From NCBI GenBank assembly GCA_017893485.1, contig CM030361.1:146878941-146942940 (forward strand): a DNA stretch of 64,000 bases, in the 5' to 3' direction. This DNA comes from Hemerocallis citrina (taxonomy: Eukaryota > Streptophyta > Magnoliopsida > Asparagales > Asphodelaceae). The position numbers were made by a program, and so were the translations under genes. Positions 43,321-55,762 of this stretch are shown in pieces (the stretch's first letter is position 1; each line of letters opens with the position of its first letter). The notes under the pieces were generated by a model, which had not been told where the DNA came from, did not search any database, and saw only the letters and a list, made by a program, of their open reading frames with translations.

Positions 43321-46300
43321 TATCATGCCTCGCTTCCCAAAATACGGAATGTGAGTACGTAACGTAGGCCCAATGAATGATGTAAACACCATCCATAAGC
43401 TGTACGAGACTAACTCAACAATATAAACAATAACACAACCATGAAAGAAAGATATAATCACATGAATCAAGATAAACTCTAATAACAAATGAAATAATCC
43501 AATAATAATAATATCCAACATTTGGGATAAAAACAAACTTAGGGTCATAAGGCCCAAAACAAAGTACAAAGTCATAGCAATGTTCAAAGAAATAAATCTA
43601 GCAATAAAGCAAATTAAGTAGCGCAATCCAGCTCCATCTCTAGAATTGTTGCTCACCAATTCCTTATGGTATAGATCCTTCAGTACCTGTGAATTGTTGA
43701 TCTTAAAAGACAGAAAATAATATCCTTAGAGCAAGTCGTGGACAGCAAGTAAAGAAAAGCAGGGAGTAATAGGAACATGCATATCGAAGAAAAGGGACGG
43801 GATCAAAGTCAAAAACAAAATCAAAGATAGACAATAATATCAATGGTCTATATTTAATCGGGCATGTAATAAATGATGGCAATTCAAATTCTATCTTGAT
43901 GATGATATGCAGGATGAAGCATGAGATGTCAAATTCATGTTATTAATCATTTTATTAAGCTATCTAGTGCACGTACTACTACGTCCCATATGTTCTATAC
44001 CACAATTTTAGTGCAAGCAAACAGTGAACGTTTTAGACTGATGGTGAATTCACAGATCGTGTACTCGGTATCAAGATGACAAGATACCATGACAATGTGA
44101 TCACACAATGACAATCAATTCTCCTCCTTCCAAGTAGTAAATCAGGAAAGCAAGAAGGCCTTTACCGAGTACATTTCCCGATCGTTCACTACCAAGTCAT
44201 CCCATAATACCCCGGCTTGATAATAGTTTATTTTCATCCTATGTGAGCATGCAAGAAGGTGTCAATATTGTATTATTCTAGGTGTGACTAATTCTACTCG
44301 TTACAGACAAAGCAAGAAGCAAACATATCAATTACACACAATTTACATAATCTGGACATCATGACATTGCTGTACTAAAATACAGATTATCACTACTACA
44401 GAAAAGCAAATCTGGATTCGTTAGAAATTCTAGAAAATAGACTCTCTACCGGTTCCAGTGAATATATATATGACATATAAAAGCTACAAAAACTAGGGTG
44501 AAAACTCTATTCTTTTCAGATTTTATGTTCAGGCGGCAAGTTATAAATTGTGTTGTTTCAGGTCAGAAAACTCATCAGTTAAATCTACAAAAATTCAGGG
44601 TAGTTCCTACACATGTCTAGTCTCAGCCAGATTATTTCATATTTTCATTTTACTGTTAACATGTTCAATTAAATTCTGAAACAGAAAGATACGCATGAAT
44701 ATGTGAATCTGAAATTTCTGACACAGTTGTACTAAAATATAGATATCTAACAGATTACAACACAGAATTCAGGTCCGTTAAAAGTTCTGGAAAATAGATT
44801 CATGGGGCTATAATTAGTGTTCAGAAAGTTATTTCAAATTACAACAGCAACCTAGTTGAAAATCTGATACAAAAAGAAACAAACAGCCGTCCAGAAATTA
44901 TTTTGATGTGAATAGGTAACAATTTAATCATACAATCATATAGTTTATGCTAATTAGTAATCAAAGTGCTAGAAGATGTTTAACATGCATAATTCCAGTT
45001 TTAAGATACAATTTCACAAGCATGGTAATCAATTCAGTAATCAAATTCGATCTAATGTATGCAATTCATCAAACAAGTCTATCACATGGATCTAGTTATA
45101 TTTTCATGTAAATGTGCATATGCAATGTGCAAGGGAGAACTAGTTTTAGATCAAAGATGTAGGCACGATGTTAAGAGTATATCGGGTTAGCTCATGTAAA
45201 CCCTCAATAAACTTAACGGAATTTCAAATAGTAGTACAATAAAAATGACTTGATTTACTTGCAGAGATCAAAGAAATCTTGAACAAAATAAATAACTAGT
45301 TTAAAAAGAGACTTGCCTTTTAATTGGTCGATTCGAATGTTTAAAATAACGGAATAGGAATCCCAGGCGACAAATCATAGACACGGGAACACATGCGAGC
45401 CATGTGCAAAACACACACAGCAAAACACCAACTCAAGATCCCAGCAAAACAGCAACACCAAGTTCGGATCCCCTACACTCATGAACAACAAACACCCCAA
45501 AATCCCGACTGTACTTCTTCTCCAATCAACAGAGGTAGAGAGTTGGCGGGAGAGGGGACGGCGACCACGGCGGTGATTGGTGACAGCAGCAACGACTGGC
45601 AACACCCACGGCGAGGCGAGGGTGGCTGATCGCTGGCGGTCGGGAAGTGACGTAGCGACCAAGGAAACGGCAATGAGCAGAACTATATTTCTCGACAAAC
45701 AGAGGAGGAAAAATGGTGGGGGGTTCGGGGCTTGGACTACGACGATGAGGGTGAAGGGGGATCTGCGGTGATTGCAGGGTGAACAGAGAGGGTGAGGACG
45801 ATGACGATGAGGCGGTGGTGGCGAGGAATGGGTGCAGGCGAAGTGGTTCGGTGGATGGCGATGGGGACAGGGGTGACGAGGATGGGATGGTGGCACGGGG
45901 ATGATGATAGGGGTGATGAAGTGTGGTGGCGGTGGTCAAGGTGGTGGTCGAAGAAGATGGGAGAACGAACGGGGAAGCTTGGTAGTGGATTGGGTTTGAA
46001 ACAGATAAACAGAGAGAGAGAGAGAGAGAGATGAGAGTCGGGGTAGGGGAGAGAGAAAGCGGCGGTGGGGGAGAGAAAGAGAGTAATATAATAAATTAGG
46101 GTTTATTTAATAGGGTATTTATAGGAGATTAAGAAGTTGGGGTTTAGGGTTGCGGGTTTGTGGGTTTGTTGGTTTAGGGTACAGGTTTAGGCTCCAAAAA
46201 GAGATGAATGGATAAAAATCAATGAGATGAACACATAGTGGGACAATTCAAACTCAAATCATGAAGAGCAAAATTTGCAATGAACCAAAAATAGCAGAAA

Positions 46301-46439
46301 GTAGCACGAAATGATCAAAAGAAAATAGATGGACCAAAAAAAGCAAAAATAATTATAATAGAAAGAATCCAGATACAATAATCAAGAAAGAAAAATAAAA
46401 TACAATATAAATCCAAAATAGAACAATAAGAGTTATACA
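43321..46439 (-). repeat. Element D 5' LTR
   Basis: 3119 bp. The inner end is mutated to TATCATGCC where the other LTR has TGTCACGCT. A TATA box lies on the minus strand (TATTTATA at 46116-46123). Open frames inside it (45375-45939) are Pro/His/Ser-rich and not supported as genes. Confidence 0.78.
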
Positions 46440-47211
46440 TTAAGCCCTAACATAATATTGAGTAAGAAATAGCTACCAATAAGCAACTCAGTCCACCAGC
46501 CACCCACTGCACCACACCCATCAGCCACCAGACACCACCAATCCACCACCCGCACAGACCCACTGACCACTGTCCCACAAATTTGAGATTTAGATTTTGA
46601 ATTTAGGGTTAGGGTTTCAGATTTTGAAGGAAGTGGGTTGATTGGATTTAGGGTTAGAGTCAAAATCAATAGGTTTAGGGAGAAGAAAACAAGGATTGGA
46701 GAATTATAGTTGATTGGATTTGGAAATTGAGAGTTAGAGATTAGGGTTTTGAGAGTTATATATTGGGAGAATAAAGAAAGGGGAAGAACGCAACACAAGC
46801 TAAGAAAGAGGATATGGCTGTGTTGAAAAATTAGGGAGAATAAAGAGGGTAAGGGTATAAGTGATTGGGTCGGGGTTCGGGTTTGGGTTGTTGGGTTTGA
46901 ATGTTGATTTGAATAAGGATTTGAATGTGGGTTTCGCGTTTGGGTTTCCATTGATTTGAATGTGGATTTGTTTTAAATCACCTAAATTTAAAGCTTTAAA
47001 TTCCATCAAGCTCAAACCCAAATAATTTTAAAAAAAATTCTAAAGGCACAAGTAATTACTTTTTGGGGCCCATAATAACAATATAAATTTTTTACGCACA
47101 AAATACATGCCCATATTTACAAGGAAAATACAAATTTGGGGCCCCCTAAAATTGCAAAAATTCCGGGGGCCTAAGGCGGCCGCCTCACCTGCCTTAAGGA
47201 GAGGGGGGGTG
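46440..47211. other. Right part of the hAT-like element, telomere-like words
   Basis: TTTAGGGTTAGGGTTT at about 46602-46617 and repeated GGGTTTG words (46870-46950) resemble plant telomere sequence but are short and degenerate. No gene. Confidence 0.4.
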
Positions 47212-47219
47212 TAGGTGAT

Positions 47220-48580
47220 ATATACATGCGGTTGGACGGGGGAGCAGGATTGGATTTTTTTTTATTTGTTTTGAAATTTGGGATTAAAAATAGTTCTCTT
47301 TTTGCTGCATTGCTGGGTTTGGAATGTGCGTATACTATATAATTTACATGTCTTTTCGATTTTGAATCATCATTTTATTTGTATTTTGGAGTTCATATGT
47401 ATTTCCAATAGCATAGTACATTTGCCATATCTGTAATCGAACTAGGCACTTAAGTATTTGTAGGAGAGAAATAATCACTTAGAATTATGGCCAACTAGTT
47501 AATGTATGCTATATAAGATTTCTTTGGGAACGAGAACAAAAGAAGAAATTTACGTGCACACCGCACAAAGAAAAACAAAACCCCATCACTGCACCTACCA
47601 TGCACCTCTTCATCTTCATCCCCACTTTCAAAAAGAAAAGCAAGAAAAAATAAGAAAAAAAGATAACCCAAACCCAGATCCTCACATCCCTCCCGCCGCT
47701 CCTCCTCCTCACCCGCACGCTGCTTACTGCACTCACATAGCCCTTTCCTCCTCAAGCCACACGCTGCAGCGCCATCCCCCTCACGACGCACACACCACTC
47801 TCCACCTCACGACGCAGACCAATCACCACACCGCACACCGCTCTCCACGCAATGGAGACTTGGGTCTGGACTTTGAAAGTGCAGGTTTAGTTGTTCTTTT
47901 TAATTCCCGGGTTTATGTTATTAACTCAGGATGATTTTGGGTTTAAGCCATGGTTTTGGATGTGGGTTTGATTGGAATAGGAAATTGATTGAAATCCAGA
48001 TTATGGTGTCATTTGGGATTAATTTTAGTCATGAGAAATACTACAGTCATTTTTAATTACCAAATAGAATTAAATACATTTAACAATGTCAAGTATCATA
48101 TTCTTAGAAGAACCAAAAACAACTTTATACATTTGTAGTCTTATTGATTACAGAGCTAAAATGTTATAAAACTTGAAAGCAACTTCTACCAAAAGTTCAT
48201 ATTACAGTAGGCATATAATCTTAATCAAAATGATGTAACATGGCTTTATACCTATGAATGCAATTACTTTAGAAACATCTTAAAATTTCAATAACTGTAT
48301 ATGATGGAATATTCTTCCTTACTGAAATGCATCTATATAATATGTGTGTGTGCAATGAATTATCAAGGACTATGAAAACTAAAAGCTACATGTGGGTATA
48401 GAACACTGGCCATTGAATTCAGTTGAGCTTCCCTAAATATCAAATGAGAAATAAAAAAACACCATAAGATAACTCACATATCAATTAACATAGAAAAAAC
48501 CTGTAAGAGCATATCAAATCTTATCCTAAATAGATTAGTTTCCACCAAGATTCCGGATAGCTCATGCAATTGTGTTTCGC
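47220..48580. other. No gene recognised
   Basis: A C-rich part with CACACCGC and CTCACGACGCA repeats (47690-47850) lies within AT-rich sequence. Small open frames are His/Pro-rich and unsupported. Probably part of the Helitron interior. Confidence 0.35.
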
Positions 48581-48589
48581 TCTATGATT

Positions 48590-50519
48590 CATGGGTCATG
48601 CGGGGAGTACAATCCAGCCTCTCCATGTATGGAGAATGGTAGGTGCACAAAAAGGTATCCATGATAGTTTATGAATGAAACTATTATTGATAAGCATGGG
48701 TATGTTCAATATCGTCGTTGGGATGACGATCAAACATTTGTAATAGGTGGTCATAATTAGAAGGTTGTTGACAATCGATGGGTGGTGCCCTACAATTTAG
48801 ATTTAACAACAAAATATGATGCTCATATAAACAATGAGATATATGTCAATCCTAAGTTACTCAAGTATCATTACAAGTATGTGCATAAAGGCAATGATAG
48901 AACTACAATAATCATAGAAGAGAATGTAAATCCTGTCCCGGGAAGTTATGAACCTCAATACACGCCAGTTGATGAAATTCAACAATATCTAGATTGTCGT
49001 TATGTCTCCTCCATTGAAGAATGCTGGAGAATTTTTGAATTTACTTTGCATCGTCAACATCCTTCGGTGGAATGTTTATAGTATCATCTAGAAAATCAAC
49101 AGAATATATGTTTCAATGAAAATTCTAACTTGGCTGATGTTGTCTCAAGAGCCGAAGATCGAAAGACGATGTTAGATGCTAGGTTTGAGGCCAATCAAAT
49201 CTACAAAGATGCTCGAGATCTTACATACTCTGAATTTCCGGAAAAAATGGGTATGGAAATAGGTGGATAGGAAGTGGTCATATTTGGTCATCGTGTAAGG
49301 TGTATGAGTTGACGAAAAATATATGACTGATGGGAAGTTCACTCGATCAAGTTAGCAAAAATGAACATGAGAAATTTGCAAATTGGTTTTTAGATGTGGG
49401 AGAAGGTAAAATTCCAGGCGAGTCTAATAATGGAGGTTCTGAAAAGGATTGGATACAAATACCAAATAACCTTCTAATTAAAGCTGCAGATGGTCTAAAT
49501 GGTTTGATTGATTGGATTTATCCTAATATTGAATCTAGATATAATGACTCAACATTACTTGAAAAATGTGCTATTTTAGTACCTACTAATGAAGAAGTTG
49601 ATGCCATTAATTCTCATATTTTGTCATGGTCCTTGAACAGATGGTAAGAGCAGATTCATTCGATCATACCCCAAATGGTACAACTAAGCAAGATATGCAT
49701 CTGCCTGAATTTCTACATACAAATAAGATGAGCGAGCTGCCAAATCATTGTTTAGAATTGAAACAAGAAGTATCAATCATACTGCTGAGAAATTTGAATC
49801 AATCTCTAGGACTTTGCAATGAGACACGTCTTACTGTTAGGGGTGTAAAATGAACATGACGGTCCGTTGTCCGTCCGAGTCCGACTTGAGAAATGGCCCG
49901 ACCGTGGACCGTCCGAAGTGTTATACGAACCGAACTTGAACAAATTATTAAGTCCATCCGAGTATTATTGTGGTCCGATACTTTACCGAACCGAGTCCGG
50001 ACTATAAAAATTTTGTCCGACCTGGACCGAGCCAGCCATAAGCCCGTCCGAGTAAAATTTGGGTCCGAGCCTGAACATATAGTTGTCCGATCCCGTCCGG
50101 TCCGATTTACAACCCTACTTATTGTTCATACCATGAAAGAACATATTATTATAGTTACAATTATTATGGCAAGGCATGTAGGTGAGACAGTTGTGATTCA
50201 AAGAATGAGCATGTCGCCTACAGAAACCATGTGGTCTTTTGTTCTTAGAAGAAGAAAATTTCATGTAAATTTGACATTTGCTATGACAATAAACAAGAGT
50301 CAGGGCCAAACTCTCAATAGTGTTGGGGTCCATCTAAAATGGTCTGTGTTTACGCATGGTCAATTGTATGTAACATTAATGCGTTGCACTTTCCATTCTC
50401 GCTTGAAGATGTTGTTGACAGATAACTCAAATAAGCCCGAAAAGACTAATAATTATACTCGTAATGTGGTGTATCAAGAAGTTATTCAAAAAGTGTGTAA
50501 CTCCATGATAATCAATTGA
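48590..50519 (+). pseudogene. Helitron Rep/helicase remnant, internally deleted
   Basis: The first part matches the region joining Helitron Rep and helicase: a CGEYNPASPCMENGRCTKRYP-like segment, then NRWVVPYNLDLTTKYDAHIN, KYHYKYVHKGNDR and DEIQQYLDCRYVSS. It runs to about 49245 (DLTYSEFPEK) with stops at about 48666, 48758 and 49080. The second part starts near 49270 in another frame with C-terminal Pif1 helicase sequence (SSCKVYELTKNI, then FANWFLDVGEGKIPGES, ILVPTNEEVDAINS, LPNHCLELK, LLRNLNQSLGLCNETRL) and ends with FAMTINKSQGQTL and HGQLYVTLMR (to 50517). The nucleotide-binding half of the helicase is missing between them. A MITE (49838-50117) interrupts the rest. The normal protein nicks and unwinds DNA for rolling-circle transposition. 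Confidence 0.82.
49838..50117. mobile_element. hAT-type MITE, 280 bp
   Basis: Ends TAGGGGTGTAAA and (reversed) TAGGGTTGTAAA, with 8-bp duplications CTTACTGT (49830-49837) and CTTATTGT (50118-50125), differing at one base. Inside are about a dozen GTCCG or CCGAGT words in both orientations, like the subterminal binding sites of hAT elements. Removing it rejoins the helicase reading NETRLTV. Confidence 0.88.
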
Positions 50520-51322
50520 AAGGTAGATTTCATTAACAATTTAATTATATTCAAGTGATTAAAATAGTTATTGGTACGCAATATTTTTAGATTTAAGTAT
50601 CTCATAATATCATCATGTCACTTAAAATTTATGGTCTACTACATTTTCATATACCTGTTTCATTCTTATTAGAATTTATCAAAGAAGACTATGTTATTCT
50701 TTTCTTCATTTATGTATCAACTTATATCAATTCAAATGGTGCATGTCGCTATATAAATAATTAACTTTTAATGTTATACGGTTAACTAAATTTTTCTTTC
50801 ATGTTCTCTTTTTATGTAGGCTGAGATGTGATGTTCATGTCTGAAGAATTCGGTCACCCACTGATTGTTAATTCCAGCATGTTGAAGTATGGAGAAGACA
50901 ATTACTAAAGATATTTTGATACAACCATGTTGAAATTAGTACACAATTTTGTTTTTGTTTTTGTTTTGTATTTTCCTAGTTATGAATAATTAGTTGGTTA
51001 TAAAATTTGATTTTGCATTTTAATTACTTGGATTGTAGTCTTTTATTATCAGGAACAATAAATTTAAGCAATTCGTTGTATATATAATCAGGATTAATGT
51101 ATTTGAACAATTGTATGATTATTGTGATTGATTTTGGAAGTACCTTATTATATCAAATGCTCGAGCTTGGAGATTGTGTTTTTTGTAAGATTTTTACTAT
51201 ATAATTGTTAAATGTTGATAGACCGAATTATAATTATACAGGAAAAAAGCTATATTGGGTAGGTTCTGCCGAATTTTTTATTGAATGTTATTAATTTTTT
51301 AATATATCTTTTGACAAAATCT

Positions 51323-51350
51323 GTGCAATATTGCAAAGGGGGTATACTAG
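51323..51350 (+). mobile_element. Probable Helitron 3' end
   Basis: TGCAATATTGCA (a perfect 12-base palindrome) followed by AAGGGGGTATACTAG and then T. This fits a Helitron terminus: a hairpin about ten bases before CTAG, inserted before T. It lies 0.8 kb after the helicase remnant on the same strand. Confidence 0.6.
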
Positions 51351-51535
51351 TAATTCTATTCTTCAGATCTATGATTCTGTCTATTTTTAATGGCAAGGGT
51401 ATCTGATGTTTTTGTTAGTTGAAATACAAATATATGATCAGGAAAAAGTTTGAGATTTTAGTTTTATCCCATTTTATTATACTTGTTCAGAATTGACGGA
51501 TAGAATGAGCTGAGAACAGAAGCAAAAATGAGAAT
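51351..51535. other. Short flank between the Helitron end and element C
   Basis: No gene. The last five bases, AGAAT, should be one copy of element C's target duplication; the other lies beyond the window. Confidence 0.5.
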
Positions 51536-52199
51536 TGTTGCCGCTAAATTTGGTGTGGGGGCAAACAGATGAATTTGTGGATTCTTAGGGAAACTGAATA
51601 GTAAACCTGTATACCTGTTCCTTTTTGGGCTTCGATCGTCGCTCCTGCCGTACACCTGCAAAAAGTGCGAGACACCGGGGTTGTTCCCGGCGACGCACCC
51701 TCCGACGCTCAAGTCAGTAATCTAGGAAGACTATGAATGAACGCAAAAACTGGTGAAAGATTGATTACCTCTTAATGGAGATGGATGGGGGGTATTTATA
51801 GGCGTCTCAGGGAACAGTTTAGGAACGTAATCCCCGTGATCTGATATGGAATATTCCCCTTGTCAACAGATTAGGAATGTAATCTGATAAGGTATATTCC
51901 CCGCAATCAGATAAGGAATTTAATCCCCAAATCCCAGTGAAAAGATAGAAGTATATCAGGGCCGTTGATCGTGATCAATCAGGGACCTTGATTCTATCTT
52001 GTTGGATTAGGTGCGCAGCGGGTTAAAACCCGCACCCTCTTGTTGGTGGATCCATTCATGGGTTATTGGGTCCTAGGAGGGAAGACCCAATATCCATTTT
52101 GGCCCTTTTTGTAGGCAAAATTACCGTTTTACCCCCAGGTCTCAAGATTCGTGCCCGATTTGGACGGTTCCGATTAACCCCCATTTTTTAGCCATATCA
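51536..52199 (-). repeat. Element C 3' LTR
   Basis: 664 bp, TGTTGCCGC...CCATATCA in plus orientation (minus: TGATATGG...GCGGCAACA). TATA box in reverse at 51793-51800. Clearly related to the LTRs of A and B but with more differences. Confidence 0.88.
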
Positions 52200-52209
52200 C
52201 GAGCCCCCC

Positions 52210-52246
52210 ACTCCTAAAGACTGAGTGTGATCAGCCTTTGAGGAGT
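52210..52246 (-). promoter_or_regulatory. Hairpin next to the polypurine tract, element C
   Basis: On the minus strand it reads as in A: ACTCCTCAAAGGCTGA, loop TCACAC, TCAGTCTTTAGGAGT. The purine tract (plus strand CCCCCCACTCCT, 52204-52215) follows on the minus strand. Confidence 0.7.
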
Positions 52247-52597
52247 AGTTTGACTGTTTTAATGGCTAGTGGGGTTGTATCGGAGTCCGAATGAAGGGTT
52301 TTGAATCTTGAAGGGGTAGTGAGGTGATTTTCCAAGTGGATCGAGCTCCGAGTTGCTCATGAGCTCTGATGGTCGTGTGATATTCTCGCAGGGATATCCT
52401 CTTTGCCTTCGCGGAGCGTCAATTCGTTGTTTCGGGGGTCTTAGATATTTGGATCATGTCTTAGACTTCCCCTAGGGCTCGCTGACTAGGAGGCCGAGGT
52501 CCACATGCAGTTCGGCAGGCTTTTCCGGAGAGGAAAGCGAGTTCGGCATAGCTGCGAGCGCTGGGAGTGAGTCTGGCGATCCGCCGAACTTGATTTT

Positions 52598-53225
52598 TAC
52601 CTTATAACAAGGTCGGTGTCACGAACGCTCGGCAGTGAGTGTCGAACTTGATTTTTACCCCGTAACAAGGTCGGTGTCACGAACGCTCGGCAGTGAGTGC
52701 CGAACTTGATTTTTACCCCGTAACAAGGTCGGTGTCACGAACGCTCGGCAGTGAGTGTCGAACTTGATTTTTACCCCGTAACAAGGTCGGTGTCACGAAC
52801 GCTCGGCAGTGAGTGCCGAACTTCTAGACTTGTCGTTTTTAGGGGTTTGTCTTACGAACGCTCGGTAGTGAGTGCCGAACTTGATTTTTACCCCGTAACA
52901 AGGTCGGTGTCACGAACGCTCGGCAGTGAGTGCCGAACTTGATTTTTACCGCGTAACAAGGTCGGTGTCACGAACGCTCGGCAGTGAGTGCCAAACTTGA
53001 TTTTTACCTCGTAACAAGGTCGGTGTCACGAACGCTCGGCAGTGAGTGCCGAACTTGATTTTTACCCCGTAACAAGGTCGGTGTCACGAACGCTCGGCAG
53101 TGAGTGCCGAACTTGATTTTTACCTCGTAACAAGGTCGGTGTCACGAACGCTCGGTAGTGAGTGCCGAACTTGATTTTTGCCCCGTAACAAGGTCGGTGT
53201 CACGAACGCTCGGCAGTGAGTGCCG
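52598..53225 (+). repeat. 58-59-bp tandem array of element C
   Basis: About ten units with TTGATTTTTACCCCGTAACA, AGGTCGGTGTCACGAACG and CTCGGCAGTGAGTGCCGA, plus one variant (52818-52870) with CTAGACTTGTCGTTTTTAGG. The same variant text returns at the right edge (53229). Inverted repeat TCGGCA..TGCCGA as in B. It lies upstream of the antisense promoter, as in B. Confidence 0.9.
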
Positions 53226-53505
53226 AACTACTAGACTTGTCGTTTTTAGGGGTTTGTTTTTTCGGTGCGCCATTTGAACCTCTGGTGGCTCTGACAGCTC
53301 TGACAGCTCGGACAACTCTGACAACCCTGACAGATGGGACGTTCATTAATTGCAGTGACCTCTGGGCTTCCATCAGACGGGATGCGCATTAAATTCAACT
53401 CATGATTCGTTGCGGTTAGCGAGGTGACGATTGGGATCGCTCCGTCGTTTGGTTTAGATGGGCCGGTCGTACGAGCCCATTATCCTCGTTTGGTGTGCCC
53501 CCCTC

Positions 53506-53511
53506 TATAAA
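53506..53511 (+). promoter_or_regulatory. TATA box of the antisense genes, element C
   Basis: TATAAA in CCCCTCTATAAATCCTCACC, about 150 bases before the ATG at 53660; equivalent to 24810-24815 in B. Confidence 0.68.
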
Positions 53512-53659
53512 TCCTCACCCCCCTCTCTCATTTCTCATTTCTCCTCTCATTTGCTCAGACGTTTTCTTGTGCTTCAGGTGAGTTTTTCCGGTGGTCGGCG
53601 TTTGACTCAGGCAAAGTTTTTCGGCAGCTAAAGCTTTTTAAGGTAATTTATCATCAATT

Positions 53660-55762
53660 ATGTCTCTAGCTTCTGTCTCTGATGAAGTCTCCTGGTCCGA
53701 GCCCTCCCTTGAAGACATCGAGGACTCGACCCCGACTCCGACCAAAGGCAAAGTGTTCGGCAAGGATTCGATTGTAGTGGATCCGAAGAGGATGGGGGAG
53801 TTCGGACAGATGCCAGGTCCGTTGACGGGGCTTCACAGAGTCAGGCAGCTCCCGGAGGATCAGGCCGAGCGAATTGTCCATGGGAGGGAGAGGTCCTTCG
53901 AGGAGAATGAAGCGAGGGAGAAGACGGAGGCGGACGATGCGGCGTCGATCCTGCGCGAGGAGGAACTGGCTGTGATCCGGGATTCTTTTTTCATCCCGGA
54001 GGAGTACGAAATCATGTTGCCGGGCCCCGGAGTTAGGGCCAATTCGCCGCTGCCAGTGACCATGTGTTGCTGGCCGATCGATGCCTTTATCGCCGGTGCT
54101 CGGCTACCTCTCCACGCGTTCGCTATTACCATGGTGAGTTGGTTCGGGGTCAGCCCCATCCAACTGATGCCGAACGCGTGGCGAGTGATTAATGGTTTCG
54201 TTCTCCACTGCCAGGCCGCAGGGATCGAGCCGCAGCTGAACGTGCTTCGGGCGTTATACCGGCTCCACCAAGGAAATAGGTCGGAGTACCGGTATTATTT
54301 GACTCCGAGGCACGGTGGCAGACTCGTCGTTTGCCCTGACTCCATTAAGCACTGGCAAGAGAAGTGGTTCGTCGTGCGGAGTCGAGAGGAATGGCCGATC
54401 CCCTCTAACTGGGTAGAAGGGGTGCCGAAGAGGGCGAAGGCGGTGCCGAAGCTCTCAGTGGAAGAAAAAGAGGCGGTCCGGATCCTCCTTGACCGGCCGA
54501 AGTACGACTGGAAGGAGCTGACGGAGGACGTCCTCTACAAGGGAGGGCTCTGCCGCGTAGATCCCAGTACGCGGCTTTCGTCAAGTTCTTTTATCCGTAC
54601 CCTTTGCCTTGTTGTTTTTTGTATGCTAATCACTTTTTTACTTTTGATGCAGAATCCATGGACTACGACGCGGTCTTGGCGCTCAGGGTAGGGCTTGCGA
54701 GTAAGGCGCCGAAGAAGCGCAAGAGGGTGGCGTCGAAGCTGCCCTCGACCTCGAAGACGCCGAGGATTGCGGTCCCTGACGAGGGGGTGGAGATCCTCGA
54801 CGACCCGGTCGTCACCGTGGCGGGGACTTCGGCTCCCGCACCTGTGGGGGAGTTCCCCATTGCCGCCGCCCTCGCCATGCCGACGCCGCCGCTGACTGTG
54901 GCAGGCGAGGAGCTCCTGACAGAGGAGCACAAGCGGATCCATATCCCGGACTGGCAAGTCCGGAGGCACGATGGGTTCCTCGGAAACTCGTTGGCGAGCA
55001 TGCAAGCTGTCAAGCATCTCACCACCCCGAAGGACCGAGCCGCCATGGAGGTGGGGAGACAAGGTGACGACGTGATCGAGATCGCTCGTTCGGCGGTATC
55101 GGTAAGCTTCTCCTCGTCTGTTGTATTTCTTGAATCAAAAAAAAAATTTCTAACTCTTTTAGTTCTTCTTTGCTGCAGATCATCGTCCACTTCGGCCATC
55201 TCACCGAGAGACTGATAGCTCTGGAGAAAGAGCTGAAGCAGGAGTCCAACCAAGCTCGGAACGAGAAGGCTCGGATATCGAACGAGCTCGACAAGCTCCG
55301 AGTCGAGCATGAGGGTCGGTCGGCGAGGATCAAGCATCTCGAGGCCGAGGTGAAGAGGCTGGAGGGCGAGCTCCTTCGGGAGAAGGAGGGGTCGGCCAAC
55401 CAATTGGTCGAGGCCGAGGCGAAGCAGGCGGCAGCCGTGAAGGCGGCGGAGGACGCGACCATGGAGAAGGCCCAGGGGTTCCTCGCGCAGAACATGGCGA
55501 AGGCCTTCATCGCCGCCCTCGACCGGGTGCGAGAAGCATACCTCGGGGTGGACGTCTCGGGGTGGTGACTCTTCCCCGGACACGTCGAGGGCTTCGACCC
55601 CGAGTCCGAAGAGGAAGAAGAGGAGGAGGGCGAAGCCGATGCCGACGCCGGGGTTACTGACGAGGTCCCCAGCACCGCGATTACTCCACTGGCGGCGGCG
55701 TCTCCTTCGGCGAAGTCAACCCCTACTCCACCTCGTCGCCCGGGGAAAGAGGTCGGGCCTTG
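53660..55762 (+). pseudogene. Antisense gene 1 of element C, three exons, premature stop
   Basis: Exons 53660-54566, 54653-55101 and 55179 onward. The introns (86 and 77 bases) have GT-AG ends and the same phases as in B, with coding continuous across both joins. The Transposase_28-like part spans residues about 105-265, with EEYEIMLPGPGVRANSPLP as in B. Exon 3 has the coiled coil but stops at TGA 55566-55568, where B has CGA (VSGWRLF in B), so only 581 residues would be made. The acidic tail continues in frame after the stop to 55762. Conservation of exon borders in two copies supports a real spliced gene. Confidence 0.78.

Larger units (their letters stand above)
36243..46439 (-). mobile_element. 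Element D: old Tekay-type gypsy element, decayed
   Basis: LTRs at 43321-46439 (5', minus) and 36243-38377 (3') share long blocks such as CAAGTCATCCCATAATACCC but differ at many positions. A primer site (TGGTATCAGAGC, 43299-43310) and a purine tract (minus strand AAGGTGGGTAGGATT, 38378-38392) are present. The interior has gag to integrase and an integrase C-terminal block in order on the minus strand with many stops and frameshifts. Flanking target duplication is unclear (CATTG left; CATTAAG overlapping the right end). Confidence 0.8.
35710..47211. mobile_element. hAT-like element split by gypsy element D
   Basis: The left end starts CAGTGCCGACC and soon reads GAGGCCCGAGGCAAACTCTC. The right end has CCGGGGGCCTAAGGCGGCCG and TGCCTTAAGGAGAGG, a sequence type seen at the ends of plant hAT families. 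Probable 8-bp target duplications are CAGGTGAT (35702-35709) and TAGGTGAT (47212-47219), 7 of 8 equal. Terminal repeats are weakly preserved. Without D the element is about 1.3 kb. No transposase is visible. Confidence 0.45.

Noticed and set aside
45375..45939. Pro/His/Ser-rich frames in the element D 5' LTR
   Set aside because: Overlapping frames on both strands, inside an LTR, missing from the partner LTR; no domain seen.
36238..46444. A clean target duplication for element D
   Set aside because: CATTG on the left and CATTAAG overlapping the right end do not match cleanly; the flanks are low-complexity repeats.
46602..46617. Interstitial telomere array
   Set aside because: Only two TTTAGGG-like units followed by degenerate GGGTTTG words.
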